Shown here in pieces: positions 16,935 to 25,865 of a stretch of DNA of 64,000 nt. The stretch lies in NCBI GenBank assembly GCA_028283745.1, contig JAPWJZ010000006.1:248001-312000 (forward strand), in the 5' to 3' direction. Made by a program: the position numbers and the translations under genes. Source of the stretch: Micavibrio sp. Its GTDB lineage: Bacteria > Pseudomonadota > Alphaproteobacteria > Micavibrionales > UBA2020. Position 1 is the stretch's first letter. Each line of letters opens with the position of its first letter. The notes beneath the pieces are model-generated. The model saw only the letters and a list, made by a program, of their open reading frames with translations, did no database searches and had not been told where the DNA came from.

Positions 16935-18092
16935 ATGGCGAAAAAACAGAACACCATTTTAACCCATACCGGTTCCAAACCGTCGGAATACCATGGGGCG
17001 GTCAACGTGCCGCCGCACCGTATGTCCACTATCGTCTTCCGCACCTATGCGGAATTTGAAAAGGTGCCGAACGTCCCCTTCTCCTATGGCCGCGCGGGTA
17101 CGCCCACCACCGCCGCGTTCGAGGAAGCTATTGCCGAAATTGAAGGCGCCTACCGCAGCGTTTCCACCTGCTCGGGCCTTGCCGCCATTCTGACAGCCCT
17201 CGTCGCCTTCACCAAAACCGGCGACCATGTGCTGATGCCCGATAACTGCTACGGCCCCGGCCGCAAGACCTGCGAGGAAATTCTGCGCAAGTTCGGCGTG
17301 GATGTTGAATATTATCCGCCCATGATCGGCGCGGGCATTGCCGCGCTGTTCCGCCCCAATACGCAGCTGGTCTTCATGGAAGCGCCCGGTTCCCTCACCT
17401 TCGAGGTGCAGGATATTGGCGCGATCAACAAGGCCGCGAAAGATGCGGGCATTAAAACCGCCATCGACAACAGCTGGGGCACGCCGCTGTTCATGAAGCC
17501 GCTGTCGCTTGGCATTGATGTTTCGGTTATGGCGGCCACCAAATACATTTCCGGCCATTCGGATGTGATGCTCGGCGTTGTTTCCACCAACGAAGAATCC
17601 TGGCCCGCCGTGAAACGCGCGGCGCTTATGCTGGGGCTGTGCGGCGGTTCGGAGGAACTGTACCTTGGCACGCGCGGCCTGCGCACCCTGCATGTGCGCC
17701 TGCCGCACCATCAAAAATCCGCATTGGACCTCGCAACATGGCTGCAGGAACAGCCGCAGGTGAAAAGGCTGCTGCACCCCGCCTTTCCGTCCTGCCCGGG
17801 GCATGAAAACTGGAAGAAGTATTACTCGGGCTCCTCCGGCACTTTCGGCATTATTCTGCATGAAACGAATAAAGAGAAAATTGCAAAGATGCTGGATGGC
17901 ATGTCCATCTTCCGGCTCGGCTTCAGCTGGGGCGGGTTTGAATCGCTGTTGTTCCCCGAACAGCCGCAGCCTATCCGCACCGCGGAAGCGTGGCAGGAAA
18001 CCGGTTTTTCCCTGCGCATCCATGTTGGTCTTGAAGATGCCGAGGACCTGAAGGACGATCTGGCGGGAGGGCTGAAACGCCTTGCGTCCTAA
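16935..18092 (+). CDS. metC: Cystathionine beta-lyase
   Basis: 385 residues, a PLP enzyme of the Cys/Met metabolism family. The PLP lysine is K203 in ATKYISGHSD; YGRAGTPT near 51-58 supplies the phosphate-binding tyrosine and arginine; and AIDNSWGTP carries the cofactor Asp. The wording STIVFRTYAEFE and GLRTLHVRLPHHQ matches alphaproteobacterial MetC. It cleaves cystathionine to homocysteine, pyruvate and ammonia. The following AAA+ gene begins within its last codons. Confidence 0.92.
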   Translation: MAKKQNTILTHTGSKPSEYHGAVNVPPHRMSTIVFRTYAEFEKVPNVPFSYGRAGTPTTAAFEEAIAEIEGAYRSVSTCSGLAAILTALVAFTKTGDHVLMPDNCYGPGRKTCEEILRKFGVDVEYYPPMIGAGIAALFRPNTQLVFMEAPGSLTFEVQDIGAINKAAKDAGIKTAIDNSWGTPLFMKPLSLGIDVSVMAATKYISGHSDVMLGVVSTNEESWPAVKRAALMLGLCGGSEELYLGTRGLRTLHVRLPHHQKSALDLATWLQEQPQVKRLLHPAFPSCPGHENWKKYYSGSSGTFGIILHETNKEKIAKMLDGMSIFRLGFSWGGFESLLFPEQPQPIRTAEAWQETGFSLRIHVGLEDAEDLKDDLAGGLKRLAS

Positions 18093-19467
18093 CCTTGGCC
18101 TTCTGGAAGACGTCGACTTTACGCCAGCCGAAACCTACGGCTGGTTCTACTACCTGAAACTTGAAGAACTGCTGCAACACCCGACGCCGCTGTTTGTGGC
18201 GCTGGTCGTTCTTTTTATCGCTGCCTCCGGCACGCTGCTCTGGCTGCTCAATAGCCGTCGTTTGTTAATGTGGCGGGCCATGCGCGGCAGCCTGCGCGCC
18301 ATGTTGCGCCTTTCAAAACGCCAGCTGCGCAAAAAAATACACCCCGACCTGCGGCTGGAAGCCCGCCAGCTGATGCGCAATGCCCGCGAGCGGCAGGGCT
18401 GGGCCATGTATACCATGGGCACACACCTTGCGGACCCGGACGACCGCTGTTTTAAGCAGGACCGCAAGCTGTCCTTCCTCTGGCTTAAAAAAGCGGCTTC
18501 CGCAAAAGACGAACAGGCGCAGGAATTGCTGTACGCCGGCGCGCAATCCGCCACGCGCGTGCATGATGAAGACACGCCCCACAATGGCGACCCGTTCCGC
18601 GAACTGCGCGGCATGATAGGGCTTGAGAACGTCAAGAAAGCCGTATCCGACATTACCAGCCGCACGCAGATGTTCGAAAAGCGCAGGGCGGAAGGCCTGC
18701 GGGTGTCGCAGCCCGCCCTGCACCTTGTCTTCCTTGGCAACCCCGGCACGGGCAAAACGACCGTGGCGCGGCTTTTGGGACGGATGCTGAAAAAAGTCGG
18801 CTACCTTTCCCGCGGCCACGTGGTCGAGGTTTCGGAAGGCGAGCTGATTGGCGAATACGTGGGGCAGACGCCCATCAAGGTGCATCGCAAAATCCAGCAG
18901 GCGCTTGGCGGTATTTTATTCATCGACGAAGCTTATTCCATGCTGAACGCCGTGGGCGATAATGCCTCCTTCTCCGGCAGTGCCATTGCGACGCTGGTGA
19001 AGTTCATGGAAGACCTGCGGCATGACCTCGTCGTGATTGTGGCGGGCTATCCGAAGGAAATGATCCAGTTTCTGGAATCGAACCCCGGCCTTAAATCGCG
19101 TTTTACGGAGGTTATCGGCTTTCCCGACTATGACCCGCCGGACCTTTCCCGTATTTACCTTGGCCTTTGCAAGGACCAGCAATACAAGCTGGAGCGTGAA
19201 ACCAGGGACAGGCTGCTTGACATCATGCAGGAAGCAAGGGAAACTTTTACCCATAACTTCTCGAACGGGCGTTTCGTGCGTAACCTGTTCGAGGACAGCA
19301 TTCGCTTCATGGCCATTCGCGTTGCCCGCAAAAAGCAAACCACGCGGGAAGATTTGATGCTGATATACCAGGAAGACCTTGAAAACGCCTATCTGCACGC
19401 AAGACGCGCCTATGGCCACAAGGAAGACGAGCCCCGCGGCATCGGCTTCTTCGCCAAGAACGACTGA
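18082..19467 (+). CDS. Membrane-anchored SLR + CbxX/CfqX-type AAA+ ATPase
   Basis: 461 residues from a TTG at 18082 that overlaps the metC end by 11 bases and follows GGGAGG; no ATG or GTG start is available before the conserved part. Residues 37-57 are one membrane helix. Residues about 95-155 resemble a Sel1-like helical repeat (ERQGWAMYTMGTHLADPD, KLSFLWLKKAASAKDEQA). The AAA+ module has Walker A GNPGTGKTT (219-227), Walker B ILFIDEA (278-284), a sensor-1 segment VIVAGYP, arginine-finger candidate GLKSRF, and NGRFVRNLFEDS. This is the CbbX/EccA AAA+ clade, but no Rubisco or ESX gene is nearby. Function unknown. Confidence 0.85.
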   Translation: MRPNLGLLEDVDFTPAETYGWFYYLKLEELLQHPTPLFVALVVLFIAASGTLLWLLNSRRLLMWRAMRGSLRAMLRLSKRQLRKKIHPDLRLEARQLMRNARERQGWAMYTMGTHLADPDDRCFKQDRKLSFLWLKKAASAKDEQAQELLYAGAQSATRVHDEDTPHNGDPFRELRGMIGLENVKKAVSDITSRTQMFEKRRAEGLRVSQPALHLVFLGNPGTGKTTVARLLGRMLKKVGYLSRGHVVEVSEGELIGEYVGQTPIKVHRKIQQALGGILFIDEAYSMLNAVGDNASFSGSAIATLVKFMEDLRHDLVVIVAGYPKEMIQFLESNPGLKSRFTEVIGFPDYDPPDLSRIYLGLCKDQQYKLERETRDRLLDIMQEARETFTHNFSNGRFVRNLFEDSIRFMAIRVARKKQTTREDLMLIYQEDLENAYLHARRAYGHKEDEPRGIGFFAKND

Positions 19468-19497
19468 GTATTTTTAAACCTGCGATAACCGGAACAT

Positions 19498-20025
19498 TTG
19501 GGGCAACACACTTTGGGCAACATCGAACATCTTATCGCTCCCGGGCTGACGGTGCTGGCAGGACTATACCTGCTGGCGCTGGGCAGCGGCATGAAATACC
19601 TGCCGCCAAAATTCATGCGCGGCAGCATGTGGGTTATTGCTCTGTCGGTACTGGTGCTGCTGTGGGGCGGCAGCTCCCTTAAAATTGCAACACTTGCGCC
19701 GAAGTATCCGGCATCCATGCTGGCCGATAAAATCCGCGCGGAAATGAGCCCGCCGACCCAGCTGGATACCACACTGCGCCTTGATGAAGTCATCGCCCGC
19801 GAAAATACCGTGGTGTATAATATGACCGTGCTGCCGGATAGCCATAGCGGTGACGTTGCCGCCTTTGCCGACAATGCGCGCGAAGAACTGCGGCAAAGCT
19901 CCTGCAATAATGCAGATTATAGGGACACGCTGAAATATGCTTCCGCCATTGAAATGAACTTCCGTGACAGCGATGGCAAGACGCTTGAATCCCTCACCAT
20001 CACAGCCAAGGACTGCGCGCCGTAA
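19498..20025 (+). CDS. Small membrane protein between two AAA+ genes (unknown function)
   Basis: 175 residues from TTG at 19498, or 170 from TTG at 19513; there is no ATG in a sensible place. Two hydrophobic segments lie at about 13-30 and 43-62 (MWVIALSVLVLLWGG), then a soluble domain of about 110 residues probably outside the cytoplasm. That domain contains LDEVIARENTVVYNMTV, two cysteines (SSCNNAD and KDC at the end) that could form a disulphide, and a final beta-rich part ESLTITAKDCAP. I do not recognise the family with certainty. It starts 30 bases after the first AAA+ gene and stops three bases before the second, so the three are probably co-translated. Confidence 0.7.
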   Translation: MGQHTLGNIEHLIAPGLTVLAGLYLLALGSGMKYLPPKFMRGSMWVIALSVLVLLWGGSSLKIATLAPKYPASMLADKIRAEMSPPTQLDTTLRLDEVIARENTVVYNMTVLPDSHSGDVAAFADNAREELRQSSCNNADYRDTLKYASAIEMNFRDSDGKTLESLTITAKDCAP

Positions 20026-20028
20026 ATC

Positions 20029-21177
20029 ATGGACAACCAGCTTCGCAAACGCGCCCTTGATGGCGAGCTGGATGCGCTGATGGCGGCAACGAAAGAATTG
20101 ATGCGCCCGGCGGACAATACCCGCAAGGAAGCCGCCATGTCGCTGCTGCGCGCCGCCTGGACGGGCAGCGCCGAAGCTGCGCACAAAGTCGCGCTTGACC
20201 TGCTGGCCCGCGCGCCGGACAGTTTTTATACCAAAGACCGCGACCTTGGCATTTTGTGGCTGCGGCAGGCGGCGCAGAAGGATTACAAGGAAGCACGCGA
20301 ATTGCTGCCCGCAATGGGTGCGGTGGACATGAACAGCTACCGCGACCCGTTCATGGAGCTTGAAGCGCTTGTCGGTCTTGGCAGCGTCAAGACGGCGATC
20401 ACCGAGCAGGCGGACCGTATGGCTTTTTTGAAGCTGCGCGAAAAGCAGGGACTGCCGCTTGTCCCCTCCGCCGCCATTCACCTTGTTTTTGCAGGCAACC
20501 CCGGCACGGGCAAAACCACCGTCGCCCGTATCTTTGGCCGGCTTTTAAAAAACATCGGCTACCTGCGCAGCGGGCATGTGGTGGAAGTTTCAGTGCATGA
20601 CATCATCGGCAAATGGGTCGGCGAAACGCCGCAGAAGGTTGCGGCCAAAGTAGCCGAGGCGCTTGACGGTGTTTTGTTCATTGATGAGGCCTACGGCCTG
20701 ATGGGCCACACCACTGTCACCGGGAATTCGTACGGGGCGGAAGCGATTACAACGCTGCTAAAACTGATGGAAGATCACCGCGACCGCCTTGTCGTCATCG
20801 CCGCCGGTTATACGGGCCGCATGAATGAATTCCTCGAGTACAACCCCGGCCTGAAGTCGCGCTTTACCGAGGTCATCACCTTCCACGATTATTCCCCCGC
20901 TGAAATGACGGCGATTTACCTGAAGCTGATGGCGGAGGGAAAATATGCGCTGACGATTGATGCGCAAGTCACGCTCGACAAGATCATGCAGGAAGCGCCG
21001 CAGCTGTTCCCGGAAAACTTCCCCAATGGCCGCCTTGTGCGCAACCTGTTTGAAGACACCATTAAATACGCCGCCAGCCGCGTTATGCGCCTGCCGCAGC
21101 CCACCCGCAGTGACCTTGTGACGATTACGGATGCAGATATTCTGCTGGCGTTTAAGGAGCTGAACGCGGGGCAGTAA
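20029..21177 (+). CDS. Soluble SLR + CbxX/CfqX-type AAA+ ATPase, paralogue of the 18082 gene
   Basis: 382 residues. There is no membrane helix. Residues about 35-95 form a Sel1-like segment (AAHKVALDLLARAPDSF, LGILWLRQAAQKDYKEA) matching that of the upstream paralogue. The AAA+ module has Walker A GNPGTGKTT (157-165), Walker B VLFIDEA (215-221), sensor 1 VVIAAGYT, GLKSRFTEVI and NGRLVRNLFEDT. The pair shares roughly half its AAA+ positions by eye. One anchored and one soluble ATPase in the same operon suggests a mixed ring or a membrane-linked remodelling machine; that is inference. Confidence 0.87.
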   Translation: MDNQLRKRALDGELDALMAATKELMRPADNTRKEAAMSLLRAAWTGSAEAAHKVALDLLARAPDSFYTKDRDLGILWLRQAAQKDYKEARELLPAMGAVDMNSYRDPFMELEALVGLGSVKTAITEQADRMAFLKLREKQGLPLVPSAAIHLVFAGNPGTGKTTVARIFGRLLKNIGYLRSGHVVEVSVHDIIGKWVGETPQKVAAKVAEALDGVLFIDEAYGLMGHTTVTGNSYGAEAITTLLKLMEDHRDRLVVIAAGYTGRMNEFLEYNPGLKSRFTEVITFHDYSPAEMTAIYLKLMAEGKYALTIDAQVTLDKIMQEAPQLFPENFPNGRLVRNLFEDTIKYAASRVMRLPQPTRSDLVTITDADILLAFKELNAGQ

Positions 21178-21517
21178 CGCGCGGCGCTTGCGCGGCCGGC
21201 AGTTTTGCAATAATTCCCGCAAGCGTGGCTTTCAAGGCAGCGTCATTCAAGGCCGCATGACTTTCCTGCAGAACCGCCAGCCTAGCGGGCGTCAAGGGTT
21301 CATATGCCGCCCGCAGCGCGGCAGAAGCAGGGCCGGGCGCGGGTTCACCGAAGCTGCCAGTCATTTCATTGTCGATTTCAAGGCCAACGTCCTGCTGCAG
21401 CTTGAACAGTTTATCAGCCAGCGACGGGTTGCCGGCGGTGCGCAATTGCGCTTCCGCCCTGTCAAGGTCGGGTCCGTGTTCGGAAATAACGAAGAGGGCA
21501 TCAAGGTCCAGCGCCAC
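21152..21517 (-). CDS. Small hypothetical protein downstream of nusB
   Basis: 121 residues from a GTG at 21517 placed after AAGGAA; a TTG two codons earlier is also possible. The sequence begins VALDLDALFVISEHGPDLDRAE, looks helical and soluble, and has Ala/Pro-rich ends. No signal, membrane helix or known motif is visible. It reads in the same direction as nusB, 69 bases beyond the nusB stop, and its end overlaps the convergent AAA+ gene by 26 bases. Codon choice looks coding, but I would not exclude a spurious frame. Confidence 0.5.
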   Translation of the reverse strand: MALDLDALFVISEHGPDLDRAEAQLRTAGNPSLADKLFKLQQDVGLEIDNEMTGSFGEPAPGPASAALRAAYEPLTPARLAVLQESHAALNDAALKATLAGIIAKLPAAQAPRVTAPRSAP

Positions 21518-21586
21518 CTGCAAAATTCCTTTTTTTGAAAGGCTCGACTATTCTAGCGAAAAGACGTTAAGGGAGCTTTAAAGGTC

Positions 21587-22099
21587 TTAAGCGCGGACGG
21601 ATTTTGCAATCTTATCAAGCACGGCGTTGACCAGCTTCGGCTCCGGCCCTTCGTAGAAGGCGGCGGTGACGTTGAGGTAATCGTGAATGATAATGCCGGT
21701 ATCAACGCCGCTATTGGCCAGCAGCTCCCACGCGCCAGCGCGCAGAACGGATTCCAGCAGCGTCTCGACGTCGCCCTTTTTGCCGGCAGCCAGCGCGGCG
21801 GCGATCATTTCATCGATGTCGGACCAGCGGTCCTGCACACCCATGACGATCGATTCCAGCAATTCCTCATCGGCGGGCACCAGCACGTCGCCGTCAATGT
21901 TGAAGCCGGAGCGGTGGTTGATGTATTCACGCACCGCGGATTTTGCATCCTGGTTGTTGAGGCGCATTTGATACAGAATTTGCACAGCAGCAAGGCGCGC
22001 GGACGTGCGCTTTGCCTTCGGCGAGCCGTCGGATTTTTTTGCGGAGCGTTTTTCCGGCGCTTTTGCGGGAACTTTGGTGAACTTGATTTTATCGACCAT
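21587..22099 (-). CDS. nusB: Transcription antitermination factor NusB
   Basis: 170 residues. An Arg/Lys-rich N-terminal extension of about 28 residues precedes the NusB fold, whose first helix ARLAAVQILYQM carries the RNA-binding face. The C-terminal helices contain LRAGAWELL and IIHDYLNVTAAFYEGPEPKLVNAVLDKIA, the most conserved part of the family. It binds boxA RNA with NusE in rRNA antitermination. GTGGGA precedes the ATG, which is 6 bases past the nrdR stop. Confidence 0.93.
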   Translation of the reverse strand: MVDKIKFTKVPAKAPEKRSAKKSDGSPKAKRTSARLAAVQILYQMRLNNQDAKSAVREYINHRSGFNIDGDVLVPADEELLESIVMGVQDRWSDIDEMIAAALAAGKKGDVETLLESVLRAGAWELLANSGVDTGIIIHDYLNVTAAFYEGPEPKLVNAVLDKIAKSVRA

Positions 22100-22105
22100 T
22101 GGCCG

Positions 22106-22573
22106 TTATCCCACTTTCTTGCAGACGTTCTCGAGATCGGCGAGGAAGGCGTTGTAGTCCTTCACCTCGCGGAAATCCTTGTAGACGGAGGCGTATCGCA
22201 CATAGGCGACAGGGTCGATTTGCGACAAGGCCGCCATGGCGCGCTCGCCAATCAGCTTGGTCGTCACATCGTTATCGCCGGCCTGCTCCAGCTGGCGGAC
22301 GATTTCATTCGCCGTGCGCTCGATAATGTCGGGGTCAACCGGGCGCTTTTGCAGCGCAAGGCGCAGGGACCGCAGCAGCTTGTCGCGGTCAAAGGCTTCG
22401 CGGCGTCCATCCGCCTTGCTGACGATGATTTCGCGCAGCTGCACGCGCTCGAACGTCGTGAAGCGCGCGTTGCAGCCGGGGCATTCACGGCGGCGGCGAA
22501 TAGCCGCGTCGTCTTCCGTCGGACGGCTGTCTTTCACTTGCGTGTCGGTGCTGGTGCAGAAGGGGCAGCGCAT
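22106..22573 (-). CDS. nrdR: Ribonucleotide reductase repressor NrdR
   Basis: 155 residues. A zinc ribbon formed by C3, C6, C31 and C34 (MRCPFC and ECPGCNARF) is followed by an ATP-cone domain ([20 protein letters not shown]). NrdR senses dATP/ATP through the cone and represses ribonucleotide reductase genes at NrdR boxes. Its GGAG ribosome site lies within the last codons of glyA, 7 bases upstream, so translation is probably coupled. Confidence 0.95.
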   Translation of the reverse strand: MRCPFCTSTDTQVKDSRPTEDDAAIRRRRECPGCNARFTTFERVQLREIIVSKADGRREAFDRDKLLRSLRLALQKRPVDPDIIERTANEIVRQLEQAGDNDVTTKLIGERAMAALSQIDPVAYVRYASVYKDFREVKDYNAFLADLENVCKKVG

Positions 22574-22580
22574 ATAGTGC

Positions 22581-23864
22581 TTACTCCAACGGGTAAATGG
22601 GGAACTGCTGGCACAGTTTCAGCACTTCGGCGGCGACGGCTTTCTCAACGTCGCCGTTATTGCCGGCGCCGTTGGCGGCAAGGCCGTCCAGCACGGATAC
22701 CATGTATTCGCCAACCAGCTCGAATTCAGCCTTGCCGAAACCGCGCGTAGTCGCAGCCGGCGTGCCGACGCGAATGCCCGACGTGACCATTGGCTTTTGC
22801 GGGTCGAACGGAATGGCGTTTTTGTTGCAGGTCATGCGGGCATGCTCAAGGCTCAGCTCCGCATCCTTGCCGGTCAGGTTTTTCGGGCGCAGGTCGACGA
22901 GGATGAGGTGGCAGTCCGTGCCGCCAGAAACAATATCAAGTCCGCCGTTTTTCAAGGTTTGCGCCAGAACGCGCGCGTTATCCAGCACGGCTTGGGCATA
23001 GACCTTGAAGCTCGGTTGCAGCGCTTCGCCGAAGGCGACGGCTTTTGCCGCAATCACATGCTCAAGCGGGCCGCCCTGCAGGCCGGGGAAGACGGCGGAA
23101 TTGACCTTCTTGGCAATTTCCTCGTCGTTGGTCAGAACGATGCCGCCGCGCGGGCCGCGCAGGGTCTTGTGCGTCGTGGACGTGACGATATGCGCATGCG
23201 CCATCGGGTTCGGATAAAGACCTGCGGCGATAAGGCCGGCGTAGTGCGCCATGTCAACCATCAGGAACGCGCCGACTTCATCCGCGATCTTGCGGAAGCG
23301 CGGGAAGTCAATCACGCGCGGATAGGCGGAGGCGCCGGCGATGATGAGCTTGGGTTTATGTTCGCGCGCCAGCTTTTCCATCTGGTCGTAGTCGATGATG
23401 CCGTCTTCGCGGCGCACATCGTACTGGATGGCGTTGAACCATTTGCCCGACAGGTTCGGCTTCGCGCCGTGCGTCAGGTGGCCGCCGGAGGCGAGCGAAT
23501 GGCCGAGGATGGTATCGCCCGGCTGCACCAGCGCCATGAAAGCCGCCTGGTTCGCCTGCGCGCCGGAGTGCGGCTGCACGTTGGCGAATTTCGCATCGAA
23601 CAGCTTGCAGACGCGGTCGATGGCGAGTTGTTCGGTGACGTCCACATATTCGCAGCCGCCGTAGTAGCGCTTGCGCGGGTAGCCTTCGGCGTATTTATTG
23701 GTCAGCACGCTGCCCTGTGCCTGCAGCACGGCGCGGGAGACGATGTTTTCGGAAGCAATAAGCTCCACCTGGTCGCGCTGGCGGCCGAGTTCCTGGCGAA
23801 TGGCGTTGTAAACCTCGGGGTCTGCCTGCATCAGCTCGCTTGCAAAGAAATCCGGCTCGGCCAT
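22581..23864 (-). CDS. glyA: Serine hydroxymethyltransferase
   Basis: 427 residues from the ATG at 23864, which follows AAGGAA by six bases and gives the usual family length; an upstream ATG at 23894 overlaps the rpiB stop (ATGA). Family landmarks are [38 protein letters not shown] and the PLP-lysine segment [12 protein letters not shown]. It interconverts serine and glycine, charging tetrahydrofolate with a one-carbon unit, and is a cytosolic homo-oligomer. It lies in the rpiB-glyA-nrdR-nusB run typical of alphaproteobacteria. Confidence 0.95.
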   Translation of the reverse strand: MAEPDFFASELMQADPEVYNAIRQELGRQRDQVELIASENIVSRAVLQAQGSVLTNKYAEGYPRKRYYGGCEYVDVTEQLAIDRVCKLFDAKFANVQPHSGAQANQAAFMALVQPGDTILGHSLASGGHLTHGAKPNLSGKWFNAIQYDVRREDGIIDYDQMEKLAREHKPKLIIAGASAYPRVIDFPRFRKIADEVGAFLMVDMAHYAGLIAAGLYPNPMAHAHIVTSTTHKTLRGPRGGIVLTNDEEIAKKVNSAVFPGLQGGPLEHVIAAKAVAFGEALQPSFKVYAQAVLDNARVLAQTLKNGGLDIVSGGTDCHLILVDLRPKNLTGKDAELSLEHARMTCNKNAIPFDPQKPMVTSGIRVGTPAATTRGFGKAEFELVGEYMVSVLDGLAANGAGNNGDVEKAVAAEVLKLCQQFPIYPLE

Positions 23865-23890
23865 TTGTTGTTCCTTCAATTTCGCGTTCG

Positions 23891-24346
23891 TCATTTCACA
23901 CCACAGTTTGCGAGTTTTTCAACGCGGCCCGTATGGCGGCCGCCTTCAAAGTCGGTCGACAGAAATTCATCGACGCAATCAAGCGCCGTCTGCATGCCGA
24001 TCATGCGGGCGCCAAGGGCGATTGCATTCGCGTTGTTGTGCAGGCGGGCGAAGCGCGCCGTCGTGACGTCATGCACCAGCGCGGTGCGCACGGCGGCAAA
24101 GCGGTTCATGGCGATGCTGATGCCGATGCCGGAACCGCAGATGCCGATGGCCCAGGGTGCCATGCCTTCTTCAATCGCCTTGCCGATGGCAAAGCCGTAA
24201 TCCGGATAATCGACGCGGTCTTCGCTATGCGTGCCAAGGTCGGTAACGTCGTGACCGGCGCTGCGCAGATGCGCAATCAGCGCGGTTTTAAGCGCAAAAC
24301 CGGCGTGGTCTGAAGCGATAACGAGTTTTTTTGCAGCGTTGGGCAC
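23891..24346 (-). CDS. rpiB: Ribose-5-phosphate isomerase B
   Basis: 151 residues from a GTG at 24346 preceded by GGGGTG at good distance, giving the usual RpiB length; the open frame continues to 24412 but without a ribosome site. Motifs are [18 protein letters not shown], the catalytic-cysteine loop GICGSGIG and the phosphate-binding [15 protein letters not shown]. It interconverts ribose 5-phosphate and ribulose 5-phosphate. First gene of the leftward glyA-nrdR-nusB run. Confidence 0.9.
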   Translation of the reverse strand: MPNAAKKLVIASDHAGFALKTALIAHLRSAGHDVTDLGTHSEDRVDYPDYGFAIGKAIEEGMAPWAIGICGSGIGISIAMNRFAAVRTALVHDVTTARFARLHNNANAIALGARMIGMQTALDCVDEFLSTDFEGGRHTGRVEKLANCGVK

Positions 24347-24463
24347 GGGCGGCACCCCACATGATGTTAAAACTGCACAGTTGATACCAGATATAGTGGT
24401 TCGCTGCCACAATAATATACAAAATAGTTATTATGGATATTATATTCGCGCAAGGCGCGCCGC

Positions 24464-25471
24464 TTATTCAGGTTGCGGCAGCTTCAGGTTGCGGGGCGGC
24501 TTTGGCAGCAGGGGCCCGCCAATGAGCGCCCGCTCTGCACGCCCGCCGAGGCGCTGCAATTCGGCATGGGCTTTTTCAATCGGCGTCTTGTCGGAAAATT
24601 CGTCAAACGTGCGGAAGGTCACGGCATCCGCCTTGGTCGCAAGGTTATGCGCGATTTGCGTATAGGTACGGGCGGAGAAGTTGAAAACCTCCGTCAGCTT
24701 GTAGCCGATTTTTTCATCGTTCCTAGTGAAGGCAACGCGGTTGGCATCCAGCAGCGACCATGGCTCGGCCTCCTTCGCGGCGGCGATGCGCTGCGCTTCA
24801 AGGTGGCGGGCGTTGCTGCGCGCTTTTTCTTCGGCGCGGCGGTGAATGTTGCCGGACTCCGCCTTCAGCCATTGCGCCTGATAATCCTTGCCGCCGTCCA
24901 CCGCGGCATCCCACACCGTCTTGCCGCTTTTGGTCACGGCATTGATATTCGCGCCCGCGCCGAGAAGTTCGGCAATCACCGCAGGCTCGCCGCGTGCTGC
25001 CGCCACATGCAGTGGGGTATAGCCTTTTTCATCGGTGGCATTTACATCAAGCCCGAGCGACAAGAGCTGGCGCAGGCCGTCTATTTTTCCCTGCACGCAG
25101 GCGTAATGCAGCGGCGTGCGCCCGTCATTATCCCGCGCGTGCAGGTTCGCGCCGAAGTTGGCAAGGTCGGTGATTTTGTGAAGGCAGCTGTAACCTTCAT
25201 CCTGCACGGCAAGGTGCAGCGCGGTTGCGCCCATTGCATTCTTCACGTCAATCGAAAGGCCGCGGTTGAGGAAGACGGAAAGAATTTCGCGCCCGCGCGA
25301 CGTATAACCGTATTCTTCGCAATCCCGCACGGCGAGGTGCAGGCCGGTGTTGCCTTGCGCATCCTTCGCCTCCACGCTCGCGAATTTCAGCGCATTGGCG
25401 ACCGCCGCGCCATCCGCCTTCGCGCTGATGCTGGCAAGCATTTGCTGGTCGAGGTGCGATGACAGTGCCAT
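24464..25471 (-). CDS. Ankyrin-repeat protein
   Basis: 335 residues. Four to five ankyrin repeats fill about 30-205, seen as DAQGNTGLHLAVRD, NAMGATALHLAVQD, DNDGRTPLHYACVQGKIDGL, DEKGYTPLHVAAARGEPAVI and TKSGKTVWDAAVDGGK. The C-terminal 130 residues are charged and helical (RRAEEKARSNARHLEAQR), ending in a Pro-rich tail. It has no signal peptide, so the protein is probably a cytoplasmic protein-binding scaffold, or an effector if a secretion system recognises it; nothing in the sequence decides. CAGGGG precedes the ATG. It stands alone between rpiB and a small gene. Confidence 0.87.
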   Translation of the reverse strand: MALSSHLDQQMLASISAKADGAAVANALKFASVEAKDAQGNTGLHLAVRDCEEYGYTSRGREILSVFLNRGLSIDVKNAMGATALHLAVQDEGYSCLHKITDLANFGANLHARDNDGRTPLHYACVQGKIDGLRQLLSLGLDVNATDEKGYTPLHVAAARGEPAVIAELLGAGANINAVTKSGKTVWDAAVDGGKDYQAQWLKAESGNIHRRAEEKARSNARHLEAQRIAAAKEAEPWSLLDANRVAFTRNDEKIGYKLTEVFNFSARTYTQIAHNLATKADAVTFRTFDEFSDKTPIEKAHAELQRLGGRAERALIGGPLLPKPPRNLKLPQPE

Positions 25472-25579
25472 GCGTAAAGCCCCTGCTGAAACGTCGATGA
25501 TGTTTGATCTGTTATTTTACATACGACAGCAGATGCAGGTGGTCAAGTGACCGTGAACAAGAAGTCATATTTATGTAAA

Positions 25580-25780
25580 TTATTGAATGATGCCTTTTTT
25601 ACGCAGTGTGAATTCCAGCCGCATCAGCGCGTTTTTCTTGAACGCCGCCTCCCCTGCCGAAACCGGGCATTGGATGACAATTTCAGTACCGCTTTCGGTA
25701 TCCATCGCGCTGACGCGCATGATGTTGCCGACGGGCCGCAGCTCAAAAATGACCTCGCGTCCCTTCAAAGTTTCTGTCAT
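25580..25780 (-). CDS. Small conserved protein (DUF6898-like)
   Basis: 66 residues: GREVIFELRPVGNIMRVSAMDTESGTEIVIQCP then a helix KKNALMRLEFTLRKKG. The fold looks like a short beta-sheet plus one helix. It resembles a small family I remember from alphaproteobacteria as DUF6898; this is from memory and unverified. AGGAAAAAT precedes the ATG. It is divergent from gcdH, 85 bases between the two starts. Function unknown. Confidence 0.7.
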   Translation of the reverse strand: MTETLKGREVIFELRPVGNIMRVSAMDTESGTEIVIQCPVSAGEAAFKKNALMRLEFTLRKKGIIQ

Positions 25781-25865
25781 ATTTTTCCTACCTTGAAACC
25801 CCTTCTACGCCTGCCGTCACCCGCTGCAATAAGCGGGGCAAACGGCGCAAAGGAAACGTGAAATC

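Noticed and set aside
18082-21177. CbbX Rubisco activase pair
   Set aside because: The AAA+ module is of that type, but there are no Rubisco or Calvin-cycle genes in the window, and the added SLR and membrane helix are not typical.
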